DNA of 64,000 nucleotides from Adiantum capillus-veneris (GCA_014529385.2 CM043971.1:29655709-29719708), one strand, 5' to 3'; positions 39,082 to 49,440 are shown, counted from the first letter of the stretch. Notes: generated by a model not told the origin, from the letters alone. Program-made: numbers and translations.

Positions 39082-39924
39082 ATGTTTTCAGTTGAAGAAT
39101 GACGCCTTGTAGATAGGTTCAGGGCTGACAAGCAGAATGGCAGGGCTGACATTCGTGCAATATGGAATTGCGTGTTGTCTCTTGCAGTGCTCGTGTTTCC
39201 TCTATGGTATAGACTAATGAAAAGAATCCCACTGATATGGCCAAGGTCACCACCTCTGTTGAGCGTCCAGCGTAGGGTTCTCATTTTGGACCTTAATGGA
39301 TTACTCCTCAAGAAATTTGATAAAAAATATGGTGAAGAATTGCCCTACTGGCCAGAATGCGGTATGTTGTTGAAGGGGATACACAGTTTTGGGTAAGGCC
39401 CGATGCAGAAATGTTTTTGAATTTTTGTTTCAGATGGTTCAAAGTGTGGATATGGAGTTGCTACGAGTTTGAGAAGCTCAAACGCACGCTAGCGATAGTG
39501 TTCCGTTGACCACCACAAAAGATTCAATAGAGTGGTAAGTCAGGCGCAGTGCACAAGGGTCCCTTTTAAATTGGGCGCAACAGATAAACCGGTGTTCCAC
39601 AAGAATCTCAAAAATTTTCTTGACCTACCACCTGACACACTTATCTTTGATGATTCTGGATATAAGTTCATGTTTAATCCATTGGGGACATTTCTTGTTT
39701 TTCCCAAGCTAGAAAAGCAGTCTAAAGAAGTGCGCGCCTGTTTTCTGTCAACCACTGTCATAAACTGGCTGGCACACTGGTTGATCTCTAAGGATAGAAT
39801 TGAGTATACAAAGAGGACTGTAATTTGTGAAGATGGACAACCTGACGACACCTATGTGCGTCGTTTTTATTGGAAATGGCGGATTGACTTTTTCCAGAAG
39901 AAAGGAATAGATTTTTTTAATTAA
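39082..39924 (+). pseudogene. FCP1/SCP-like HAD phosphatase domain gene, broken
   Basis: The fold's motifs appear in order over three frame segments. RRVLILDLNGLLLKKF has the motif I aspartate at 39289. WVRPDAEMFLNFCFRWFKVW and IWSCYEFEKL follow in the next frame (about 39387-39480). QAQCTRVPF, KPVFHKNLK and LIFDDSGYKFMFNPLGT, with the motif IV aspartates at 39649-39654, follow in a third. This is the plant NLI-interacting-factor/HAD group, which dephosphorylates protein substrates; the second motif I acidic residue reads N (D-L-N), as in several plant members. Upstream, ATG 39082 is in frame but a TGA lies at 39100. Frame changes near 39355 and 39515 could be unrecognised introns, though sizes do not fit. 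It ends 39924. Confidence 0.72.
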
Positions 39925-40110
39925 AAAAAAGCTTCATAAAGTCTGTGAAGTGGGCGACTTTTGTCAATGTATTTTTTTGTCGATGGATGTAAATGGAGAA
40001 TTACTCAGCCTTCTTGTCAATCAATGTAACAAAATTCATGTATAATACATTTACAAGCAAGTTGCACGGAAATACGTTGTATTCTATATTTGAAGTATCT
40101 TGCAAATAAA

Positions 40111-40112
<2 letters not shown>

Positions 40113-40174
<62 letters not shown>

Positions 40175-40221
40175 GATACTGAGAAGTGACTGGTATGATA
40201 CCGGTATGATACTGAGAAGTG

Positions 40222-40284
<63 letters not shown>

Positions 40285-40801
40285 CTGATACTGAGAAGTG
40301 ACTGGTATGATACCGGTATGATACTGTGAAGTGACTAGTATGATACTGAGAAGTGACTAAGAAGTGACACACACACACACACACACACACAGGGGGGGGA
40401 GAGGGAGAGGGATTTGTATGATACCGGTATGATACTGAGAAGTGACTGGTATGATACTGAAAAGTGACAAAGACAGACAGAGAGAGAGAGAGAGAGGGAC
40501 TTGTATGATACCGGTATGATACTGAGGAGTGACTGGTATGATACCGGTATGATACTGAGAAGTGACAGGTATGATACTAAGAAGTGACAAAGACACAGAG
40601 AGAGAGAGAGAGGGAATGTATGATACTGAGAAATGACTGGTATGATACCGGTATGATACTGAGAAGTGACAAAGAGAGAGAGAGAGAGAGGGAATGTATG
40701 ATACCGGTATGATACTGAGAAATGACTGATATGATATCGGTATCATACCGGTATGATACTGAGAAGTGACTGGTATGATACCGGTATGATACTGAGAAGT
40801 G

Positions 40802-40860
<59 letters not shown>

Positions 40861-40911
40861 GGGAGAGGGAGAGGGACTTGTATGATACCGGTATGATACT
40901 GAGAAGTGACT
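40113..40911. repeat. 33-bp ACCGGTATGAT satellite interleaved with GA arrays
   Basis: Copies of TGATACCGGTATGATACTGAGAAGTGACTGG-type units (33 bp) alternate with GA arrays (40113-40170, 40226-40281, and several short ones to 40860). Every unit centres on the palindrome ACCGGT and repeats the core of the intron array at 37.5 kb. The block lies between the rightward HAD gene and the leftward transposase-like fragment. Confidence 0.9.
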
Positions 40912-40986
40912 GGTTTCAAACACATTTTAGTTTACAGTTAAAGGCAGATATACACAAAATTATGCATTATGTATTTCTTAAGATGG

Positions 40987-41629
40987 TTATAGCTCAAAAG
41001 GCATACTATTGTAGATAGACTCACTGAAATCAAGTAATATTGTATATAGTTTTGAGTTGCTGGGATGGGGTATCATGGGGATTTTGATTGCCCGAACAAG
41101 ATGTGAATATATGAACACCTCTGGCTTTTTGTCCAAAAGCTCGTAGGTCTGCTCATTTATCATACGATAGTAAAACCCTTCAGTCATCTTCAGCGTCTGA
41201 ATGAAACTCCTGAATAGCTGCAGTGCATTTCACTATATAGAAATCCACTTTTTCTTCATTGTCATTTGGTGCGGGAACAGCAAAATTATCACCAACAATA
41301 AGAGCTTGACTGAGGGTGTCATAGTGTCCTTCATACACTGCATCCTCATTTATTTCGTCGTCGTCATCTTCCCCTTCTTCTGTAGGCTCCAAAATAAGGT
41401 ATGTCCAGAAAGGAACGTGTGACTTGCTCACACATCTCCTCCACTTTTCCTGTTTACATGCACTACAGAAACAAGATAGTGAATGTGTTCTCAAAGAATT
41501 TGTATCATGCTTTGAATATGCAAAAACAGAGTGCATTGAGCGGGTATTTTTTACAGCCTTCACATCCCAATTTTTCCCCTTTCGACATCCCCCAATTCAA
41601 TCACCCAAAAAATCCTGCTTACATAACGG
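40987..41629 (-). pseudogene. C-terminal fragment of a transposon-encoded protein (cysteine-rich)
   Basis: Reading left from about 41600: an NTRSMHSVFAYSK block, then SLSCFCSACKQEKWRRC, an acidic linker (EEGEDDDDEINED), GDNFAVPAPNDNEEKVDFYIV, and after a frame change near 41180 EGFYYRMINEQTYEL and FIYSHLVRAIKIPMIP. The segment CFCSAC...C is probably metal-binding. Modules of this general layout recur in uncharacterised transposon proteins of plants and animals; that is recollection and needs a search. It abuts the Tat insertion at 41630. The N-terminal fragment on the same strand at 47900-48572 is probably the other end of the same gene. Confidence 0.6.
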
Positions 41630-42696
41630 TGTCAGGAGTTTTTTGGAGCAAGGGATTGTATATACATGCATGGTGCATCAAATAAAGAATTGCCCATTTT
41701 TCAGAGCCAGGTGGTTACGTGGGGCCCACATGTGTACAGGTAGGACAGGGTGTACATAGTGCATCGATTTTCACTATCACCAGTACCAGTATGTTTTTTC
41801 TACAATAATGAGGAGCTTATAGCACGTAAAACTTCTCGAGGAAGCTATCCGCGGGCCGACGACATGAGGTAAGCAGGTGCGTCAGATGGCATCTAGTGAC
41901 GTCAGGAGGGCGAACGGGGTCAATATTTGCACGCGGATGAAGACGGACACAACGTGGGTGTTTTCTTGTGAGAGTTATGCAGAAAGGTCATCATTAGGAC
42001 CACTTTTTGGGGCCACTTCACGTGGTTGCGAGACGCATTATTGAAAAGAAATGAGTGCCAGGTGTGCGGATGATGCAAAAAGGTGACAACTATGCACTGC
42101 GAGGTCAGTTTTTGGCCTGTTCGGGGTCCGTTTGAGGTCATCTAAAAGGCCAAGGGTGCCCAACTAATAAATCTAAGTGTGGGAACTGAAAAAACAGAGA
42201 GAAGACCAGAAAAAACATGGAGAAGAGATGAGGAACAGCCGCAGGTGTGTTTTTGGGGTTTTTGGAGCCTGTTTTGGCCGTAAACTGCTCATCCGAGGTC
42301 GGATTTGAGCACTTTGACATTGTAAACTGGGGTTTTGGGCCGTTCCGGATGCGATGGCACTGTCCATTTTTCCAAATTCCTCACTCTTTTTCTGTTGTTT
42401 TGGCTGTGTAAGTTTCTCCTATGAGCGAAGTTTCTGCTCTAGTTTGTAATGTATCTGGCTTATTTTACCATTTGAGCTGAGTTTTTTGGGTGTGTGTGTG
42501 TGTGTGTGTGTGCGTGTGTCTGTGTGGAGTGGGCAAGTGGATAGTCTCTCTCCTCTCACTCCAGAGGTGTGTTCCCTGTCTCGGCCAGGTGTGTTGTCTA
42601 AGCCGAGTGGTGCCCCCATAGTGTCTGTTTGTATCTTCCCAAGAGTGTGTGTCGGGTCATTATAGAGGCGCTGTGTGTGTTTTCATCCTGCTCACA
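41630..42696 (+). repeat. 5' LTR of the Tat-type element
   Basis: 1,067 bp, starting TGTCAGGAGTTTTTTGGAGC and ending CTCACA just before the primer site. The first 28 bp recur exactly at 47105. Confidence 0.8.
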
Positions 42697-42699
42697 TTC

Positions 42700-42718
42700 T
42701 TTTGGCGCCCCCACTGAG
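42700..42718 (+). other. primer-binding site of the Tat-type element
   Basis: TTTTGGCGCCCCCACTGAG. Its first ten bases match the common gypsy primer site TTTGGCGCC. Confidence 0.65.
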
Positions 42719-42769
42719 GATCTTCTTCGAGTACCTTCTACTTCGAGCTTCAAGCTTCGAGATTCGGGA

Positions 42770-42805
42770 TTACAGGTTACAGGTTACAGGTTACAGGTTA
42801 CAGGG
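42770..42805. repeat. TTACAGG heptamer repeat
   Basis: About five tandem copies of TTACAGG in the leader of the Tat-type element. Confidence 0.9.
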
Positions 42806-42884
42806 ACAGGTACAGGTACAAGTGATTCACACAGGTATAGGTAGCTGGAGTACAGTGATATACTAGCAGTGATGTCACTTTCAG

Positions 42885-43553
42885 TTGTTGTGGGTCTGCA
42901 TCACTTGGCGCCTATTTGAGCGCATTGTCTGCTGGATTGTACGTTACTTGTGGAAACTGCCATTGTATTTTCCACTAGGGGATGGGCAGTTAAGCTATGA
43001 CTTGAAGGAGGATCTGACGAGCAGGAAGGCAGATGTTACTTTTGGGCAGCTTATAGAGATGGTGCCTAAGCTAAAGCGACAGTGGAAGAGGATGGTTAAC
43101 CCAATGGAGAAAGAGCCAGAGAGAGGTTCAGTAAAGGTGTTGGCAATGGATGAGCTACCAGACATTTGTCCAATAGTAGATGTGTGGCATAAAAGGAAAA
43201 ATTTGGGACAAGGTTATGTGGATGGCGGAGCCCAAATATGCGTCATAACACACTCATGCGTTGAGAAGATGGGTCTCACAGTGGCTGGGGTGTCAGGTTT
43301 TCGGATCAGATTGGCAAACCATCAAAAAGTAAAATGCTTGGGTGTTGTAAAGATCTTAGAAGTGGAGGTATATGATGCAAAGGCAGTGGTTGATTTTCAT
43401 GTGATGCCAGCAGGGTTGGGAGCATATCCTATTATACTGGGCAAACCATGGTTACGTGCAGTGGGAGTTGTTCAAGATTGGCGACATGGTACGATTAGCC
43501 TCTATGGAAAGACAGGTACCAAGAAGCTTTATAATATGGACACAAGGAAATGA
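42885..43553 (+). pseudogene. Tat-type element: pre-protease and aspartic protease
   Basis: The pre-protease block (ADVTFGQLIEMVPKLKRQW) leads into the protease core. The active site is GYVDGGAQICVITHSCVEKM with the catalytic D at 43221; its partner G is intact although the usual S/T reads G. LANHQKVKCLGV and PIILGKPWLRAV complete the fold. A single TGA at 43551 separates it from RT, which continues in the same frame. The usual gag part of the polyprotein is absent upstream. Confidence 0.85.
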
Positions 43554-43607
43554 TTAGAGGAGCTTTATGAAGATGAGGATGAGTCTAGTGATGAAGACTC
43601 TTCCACG

Positions 43608-45683
43608 GTGACAGATGAGGACAGTGATAGCACTACCAGCAGTGATGAGGATGCTGATGTTGCATTTCTTTTGATGGACAAAGAAATACAGGAGTTTGGT
43701 TTAGTTGCATTTGTGAATGAGGTTGAAGATGAAAGTGAAGGGCCTTATGAAATGATTGAAGGGCTGATGCAAACCAAGGTTGAGTTGTCAAAGAAGCAGG
43801 AATTGATGACACAAATGATCAGTGGAGACCTCTCAGCTATGGAGAAGGATATATATTTGCACATGCTGGCTAGTTTTCCTGATTTGTTCATTACTTCATA
43901 TGAAGAGATCAGAGGGTTCAAGGGCGAAGAGATGCATATAGAGCTGAAAGAAGGTGCTAAGCCAGTGCGGCAAAGGCTAAGAAGGATGGGTCAAGAGCAA
44001 ATGAAATCCTTGCGAGAAGAGGTGGACAAGTTGTTGAAGGCAGGGTTCATAGTCCCTGTGGAGACCACAGAATGGGTGAGTCCAGTTGTAGTCAGTCCAA
44101 AGAAGGATGGGAAGTCGAGAATTTGTGTAGATTTTAAACCCTTAAACGCAGCCACTAAGAAGAACCCATATCCTCTTCCATTCATCGATCAGATCTTGGA
44201 TTCAGTGGCAGGTTATGAGAGGTACAGTGTGTGTGATGGTTTTTCAGGCTATTTTCAATTGAAGATTGCTCTTAAAGACTGCACAAAGACCACTTTTATT
44301 ACACCATGGGGCTGCTATTGCTACACAGTATTGCCATTTGGGTTGTCAAATGGACCTTCCTTCTATCAAGAGAGAGCAAATTGGGTGTTGGAACCATTCA
44401 TTGGTAGTTGTGTTAAAGCTTTTATGGATGACTTCTGTGTTTATAGCAGTAGGGCTGAACATCATGAGAAGCTGCAGATGGTATTGGCTCGATATGATGA
44501 ATGTGGAGGACAACTAAATCCAAAGAAATGTCATCTAGCACAGCCAAGGGTGAAGTTATTGGGCCACATGGTGTCAGAAAATGGCATTGAGGCTTATCCA
44601 GACAAGGTTAAGTCTATTATTCTTCTTCCATCACCTACGAGTACGAAGCAATTGGCAACCTTTATACACAAAGTGAAGTACATGGCAAGGTTTATTCAAT
44701 TGTCTTCTCAGATTCTTTATCCATTACAACAAGTGGCAAAGCATGATCCATTGCAATGGAATGACAAGTGAGAAGAAGTGTTTCAAGAGGTGAAAGAGGT
44801 GTTAGGGGGGTTGTCAGCCATGTAGGCTCCTGATTGGGAGAAAGTTTTTTATGTAAATCCCTCAGTAGGGGATGATGCCATTGGAGCCATTCTATTGCAA
44901 AAGGGGAAGGGAAGCCATTATATGAGGCCAGTGTATTGTGCAAGCCGAGTGAAGTTGGTAGCGAAGAGAAAGTTCTCGGAAGTAGAGCTAGTGATGGCTA
45001 GTGTAATATTTGCTTGTCGACGATTTCGTCATTACTTGCTACCACGACCTTTTGTTTTCTTGACGAGTTATGCCTTTTTGCCACAGTTAATTAATGGCAC
45101 TAACATGTCAAATGTGGTGAAGAAATGGGTAATTGAGCTGCAAGAGTTTGAGTTCTCTTTTCTAGTGGAAGATAGTACAAGGGCTACCCTAGCTGATTTG
45201 TTGACCTACAAGGAGAATCCCCTTATTGTTAAGGAAGAGGTGGTGAGAAAGGTAGTTGAAGAAGTGCCACAGATCAGCAATGCACATGTGTTGTTCTTTG
45301 ATGGTTCATACAGAAAGAGCCATGATGCAGCTTCAGGGGGTATAGCACTTTATGATCCAGAGGGGAAGCTAGTATGCAAGAGAGGGTTCAAATTGGATGC
45401 TCATAGTACCAATGAGGCTGAATATGCTACTCTGGAATCCGGATTACACATTTGTTTGAAGCATGGGGTTAGAAGGTTGAGCATAAAAGGCTATGCCTTG
45501 TTAGTTGTGAAGCAAGTGTTGGGTGTGTGGAAGAGCAAGAACACCTCATTGAAGGAAATGTGCTTCAGAATTAAAGGCCTGTTTAAAAAGTTTGAAGCAT
45601 GGAGCATCAGACACATTGAACGTGCTCTAAATGGAGAAGCACATGAATCAGCTCAAGGCATGATTGGGAGCTATTTGTGTTGA
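43608..45683 (+). pseudogene. Tat-type element: RT, RNase H and second RNase H
   Basis: One frame interrupted by TGA 44769 and TAG 44823. RT blocks: VVVSPKKDGKSRICVDFKPL, NPYPLPFIDQIL, VCDGFSGYFQL, LPFGLSNGPSFYQ and the catalytic FMDDFCVYS near 44421. The pol RNase H follows (DDAIGAILLQKG, KFSEVELVMASV). A second RNase H begins FFDGSYRKSHDAASGG at about 45295 and has TNEAEYATLESGL, but the third acidic position reads G-Y-A-L instead of G-D-S-x and the last reads HESA instead of ADxLA. Two of its four catalytic acids are therefore gone. The acidic tract at 43560-43680 is a linker. Confidence 0.9.
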
Positions 45684-47076
45684 GGACCACTTTACCTCTT
45701 TATCATGGCCGGGAAAGTTTGGCTCAAGAAGAGGAGTTTTTGCTAACAGGAATCATTCCAAAGGAGATTCAGAAGTCTAAGAACTATGGCTTTGTGCGTA
45801 GAGCATACAGGTACAAATTGATTGGTGATGTCTTATACATGAAAGGGGCTGATCTCGTGTTGAGACGTGTACCTTGGCGGAAGGAGCTTTACAGAGTGTT
45901 CGAAGAGAATCATGAAGGCGCATGTGGTGGCCATTTTGCTCTAAAGATCACCTTGCATAAGATTTTGCAAGAGGGGTATGTATGGCCTAGTTTGCACAAG
46001 GATGTTCACCATTGGTGTAGGTCTTGCAATAGGTGTCAAGCATTTGGGAAGAGAGTGTTGAAGCCAGAGCTACGAAAAACCATTATGGCGTTTGATGTGT
46101 TTGAAAAGTGGGGGATTGATGCAATAGGCCCGTTACCTATCACAAGCAGGGGCAAAAGCTATATCTTGACAGCAATGGACTATCTCTCTAGATGGGCAGA
46201 GGCTATAGTAGTAAAACAGATCACTGCAAAGGATGTGGCAAAATTTGTGTATGATGAAATATGTTGCAAGTTTGGGGTGCCATTAGATCTACTTTCAGAT
46301 AAGGGGCCAGGATTTAGAGCTAAACTGCTAGACTTCTTATGCACAAAGATGAAGATTAGGCACCAGCATACCACTCCTTATTACCCGCAGTGTAATGGCT
46401 TAAATGAAAGATTCAATGGTGAGTTGGTAAAAATTCTTTCTAAAGTGACAGAGCACCAAGGAAAGAATTGGGATTTGGAATTGCCTAGTGCATTATGGGC
46501 TTACCGTACTTCGGTGAAGACAGGTATAGGGTTTACTCCATTTCATTTGGTGTATGGAAAGGAAGCACTATTGCCTGTGGAGGTAGAGTTGCCTGCGGTC
46601 AAGATGTTAGAGAAGTTGCTAGGCCGCCTAGTGATGCATTCAAAGAGAGGCTCTTGCAGTTACAAGAGGTCCAGTTGGATAGGATGAGCGCATTGGAGCA
46701 TTATGGGCAGATGCAGGATAAGGCTTTGGCAAAGATAAATGAAAAGGTCAAAAGTAAGGGTATCAAGAAACATGACTTGGTTTTGCGCTACAACAGTAAG
46801 CTGGATAACACCTTCCAAAAGAAGTTTCAAATTAAGTGGGAAGGCCCTTTCAAGGTAGTGGAGTGTTTTCCAAATGGCACATATCAGCTGGCTAACTTGG
46901 ATGGTGTTCTACATAAGTCAAGGGTAAATGGATTGCGTCTTAAATTGTATCATGCTAGATTGATGATGGTGGAGCAAGATGAGCTGTCTGTGGATCAAGC
47001 AGTGTTGGTGAGGGATGAGGAGACCTGTGATGCGGCGAGTCTCATATCTCTCTTTGCTGCTGCTGATCATGAATGA
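45677..47076 (+). pseudogene. Tat-type element: integrase
   Basis: Starts by overlapping the RNase H frame by a few bases through a shift at about 45680. The zinc-binding part is GACGGHFALKITLHKIL and CRSCNRCQAFGK. The DDE core is complete: D in WGIDAIGPLP (46118), D in LLSDKGPGF, and E in NGLNERFNGELVK (about 46406). A second frameshift at about 46600-46620 moves the C-terminus to another frame. It ends with the GPY/F-type module (KWEGPFKVVECFPNGTYQL, HKSRVNGLRLKLYHARL). Apart from the shifts it is one of the best preserved pol parts in the window. Confidence 0.9.
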
Positions 47077-47104
47077 TCTAGCAGGCTAGGGGATGGGCAA
47101 ATTA

Positions 47105-47134
47105 TGTCAGGAGTTTTTTGGAGCAAGGGATTTT
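47105..47134 (+). repeat. truncated 3' LTR of the Tat-type element
   Basis: TGTCAGGAGTTTTTTGGAGC and eight more bases match the 5' LTR start, then identity ends abruptly. Confidence 0.8.
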
Positions 47135-47860
47135 AACAGTACATGTGAACACTCGGCCAATACATGTGAACACTTAACCACGATGTATACCACTGAGAAA
47201 TAAGTGTTAAAAGTTTTTCACTGGTTATGTAAACCAATTTTTTACCTAACTGGTATGACAAATAGTACATGTGAACACTCGACCGAGATGTTTACTGGCA
47301 TAAAATGTGTAAACGGTTTTAAATCTATTTACTGGTTATGTAAACCTGTATTGTAATATCAAACCGCTATTAGTTTTTATATAACTGGTTATGTAGTATG
47401 TCTACTACATACCACATATACACTTGACCAAACTGTAAACTATTGTGAAAATGTGTTAACCAGTTGAAATTAATTACTCGTTATATAACCGGTCTTTTCA
47501 TTTCAAACCGGTATTAGTAAGTGCATAATTGGTCGGGTTAACTAGTACATCTTTCACATACCACATATATACACTTGACCAAGTTCTATACTAGGGGGGA
47601 AAAAGTGTTAACCAGCTAAAATTAATCTACTGGCTATGTAAACCAGTTTTTCCATTTAAAATCGGTATTAGTTATTACATAACTGGTTATGTTAACCTAG
47701 CACAGAGAACCTAGCACAAACCTGCATACTGAATTCGTTACTAGTGCTGACTTGGACCTGTCAATTGGGGAGCAACTACCATGTGGAAGAGATGAGGCAA
47801 GGCTGCGAATATCTACTCTTATCAACCCAATTATAGTGAATATAGGTCATGAATGCAAAT
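47135..47860. repeat. diverged tandem repeat of the DNA transposon
   Basis: Repeated blocks ACTGGTTATGTAAACC (47220, 47331, 47475, 47629, 47680), CACTTGACCAA (47411, 47573, variants at 47150 and 47277) and GTGTTAACCAG recur every 120-160 bp. Some contain AACCGGT. It is probably an intron of the leftward gene, like the repeat-filled intron at 37.2 kb. Confidence 0.7.
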
Positions 47861-47899
47861 ATTAGAAAACAAAAATGGATATAGTGAAGCAAGTTATTA

Positions 47900-48572
47900 C
47901 CTGAGATTGTTCAAGAAGATGCACAGGATGTTTGACATATGAATTTCTTCCAATATGCTTTCTGCACACATCCTTCTTATTGGGTGAAACACGAGTGTTA
48001 GACATCCAAAAAGAGAAGATCAACTCTTTCTCATCAGGTGTTATGAAACCACGATCCATGGGCTGTCGAGCACACAAAGAGATTGGCAAATTGCCATCAC
48101 CTGCTACCCTCAACCGATTCTTTGCAGCTATGAAGTTCCTCTTGTGCAAATTTAGCAATTTAGATGCAGCTGAAACATTCACTTTTGAGGCAGATGTACA
48201 CTCAACATTCATAAGCATTGTGGTGATTAACCTTTTAAGAAAGAGCTCATGTCCGCTCTTGGGTAATTTGATTGCATCTATAGTGTTGCGTATGGCTTCA
48301 ACAAAGGTTGTTTGTGCCCTGGGCATTTCAAGGTCTCCAAGAGAAGGATGATTGACAAACTTGCACAAAATAACTGAGCGTGATGCAACATCGAGGGCCT
48401 TTGTACACCGATTCAAGAGCATAACAAGTTCATTGCAAAGTCTTTGATGTTTTGCATCATCAGCACCATTTTGATCATTATCTTCCTCACGTGCTACCTG
48501 CTCAAGCTTGTTCTTAGCACGCTGCTCCCTCTTTCTCCTAGCATGCTATTCCTTCGCCCGCATCAACAGCAT
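47900..48572 (-). pseudogene. N-terminal exon of a leftward transposase-like gene
   Basis: From the ATG at 48572 a short frame MLLMRAKE meets a TAG (48546-48548) and continues in the same frame as a charged segment (RRKREQRAKNKLEQVAREED). A globular region of about 170 residues follows: SRSVILCKFVNHPSLG, FVEAIRNTIDAIKLPKSGHE, LPISLCARQPMDRGFI, FWMSNTRVSPNKKDVCRKHI, GRNSYVKHPVHLLEQSQ. It ends at a good GT splice donor (CAG|GTAAT at 47900). The block RVSPNKKDVCRKHIGRNSY looks like part of a transposon-encoded protein, but I cannot name the superfamily. The catalytic middle is not visible before the C-terminal fragment at 41.6 kb. Confidence 0.6.
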
Positions 48573-49052
48573 ACCTAGCACACAGTTCACAGTGAGGCTG
48601 AGAGCAGTCACATATAGTGTGAGATTCTTGCTCCATGCTAGAGAGGGAGAGATTGAGCGAGGTGATAGGCCTACAGAGAGCAAGAGCAGTATATGACAGC
48701 AATAGATGTGTGATAGGCCTACAAAGTAAAATAGCAATCTATGCTCCTACACAGAGAGTTAGAGAGAGACAGGAAAACGAGAGAGCAGGAAGACAAAGAG
48801 CTGACTGATGTGCATAGTTAAGAGCTACAGAGCCGTCTTCTATATTTGAAAAAGAGGTGTGGAAATAGTAATGGTGTAAAGAGCTGGCTGACGTGTATAG
48901 TTAAGAGGTACAGAGCCGTCTTCTATATTTAACAAAAAGCTTTGGAAATTCTATATTTAATTAAAAATCTATTCAAAATAATATATCGAATTGAACTAAT
49001 ATAGATGGTTTTATGTACCGGTTATAAAACCTCTGTCTGGGACAAGGTTTTT

Positions 49053-49077
49053 GGTCCACCTATTCATGCATCCACCC
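49053..49077 (-). repeat. right terminal inverted repeat
   Basis: On the minus strand GGGTGGATGCATGAATAGG then TGGACC; inverted copy of 35946-35970. On the plus strand ATTT (49078-49081) follows. Confidence 0.9.
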
Positions 49078-49440
49078 ATTTCTTGCATTGTCAAAAATGT
49101 CAAGTAAATAAAGCAAAGCACCTGAAAGTAGAAGGCCTCTTGCACCCATTGGAGATTATCAATGGTAAATGGTAAATTATCTCTATGGATTTCATTGTGG
49201 GTTTACTAACTACCCACAAGGTCATGACTCGGTATGGGATCGATTGCGGGTTGAATAAACTTTGCAAGTTTATTCCAACCAAGTCCACCAGAGTTCGCCA
49301 ATTTCGTTGGTGACAATCTGTACAGGATGTATGGGTTTCCAAGCATTATTGTGACTGATTGTGATCCCAAGTTTAATAGACATTTATGGAGGGTTGAGTT
49401 TAAACAATTGGGTACACAACGATTGGGTACACAACTCAAC
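49078..49440 (+). pseudogene. gypsy integrase, right half of the interrupted element
   Basis: Begins with the ATTT duplicate, continues the zinc motif (LHCQKCQVNKA) and runs on as KVEGLLHPLEIINGK, then the core in shifted frames (VGDNLYRMYGFPSIIVTD, CDPKFN) to VEFKQLGTQ at about 49410. A short TTGGGTACACAA duplication marks its end, after which similarity stops at about 49440. The active-site E and the C-terminus are missing. Confidence 0.85.

Larger units (their letters stand above)
41630..47134 (+). mobile_element. Tat-type Ty3/gypsy element nested in the DNA transposon
   Basis: A 5' LTR (41630-42696), a TTTGGCGCC primer site, one decayed pol (protease, RT, RNase H, second RNase H, integrase) and a polypurine tract (AGGGGATGGGC, about 47089-47099) are followed by only the first 30 bp of the 3' LTR (47105-47134). 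gag is missing: only about 180 bp separate the primer site from the pre-protease sequence. The additional RNase H after the pol RNase H is characteristic of the Tat lineage. Flanking 5-mers AACGG and AACAG may be a diverged duplication. Confidence 0.88.
35946..49077. mobile_element. DNA transposon with terminal inverted repeats, 13,132 bp including a nested gypsy
   Basis: Ends read GGATGGATGCATGAATAGG (35946) and, on the other strand from 49077, GGGTGGATGCATGAATAGG; 23 of the first 25 bases match. ATTT flanks both ends (35942-35945 and 49078-49081). The interrupted gypsy integrase resumes in the same reading frame after removing one ATTT, which fixes both boundaries independently. Without the Tat element at 41630-47134 it is about 7.6 kb. 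It carries two rightward genes (zinc-finger and HAD-phosphatase-like), leftward transposase-like fragments, and ACCGGT-centred repeat arrays. Superfamily unassigned; a 4-bp duplication is seen in groups such as Sola, Ginger and Academ. All its genes look broken. Confidence 0.88.

Noticed and set aside
42770-42805. Heptamer TTACAGG as interstitial telomere repeat
   Set aside because: Plant telomeres are TTTAGGG; this differs at several positions and sits in a retroelement leader.
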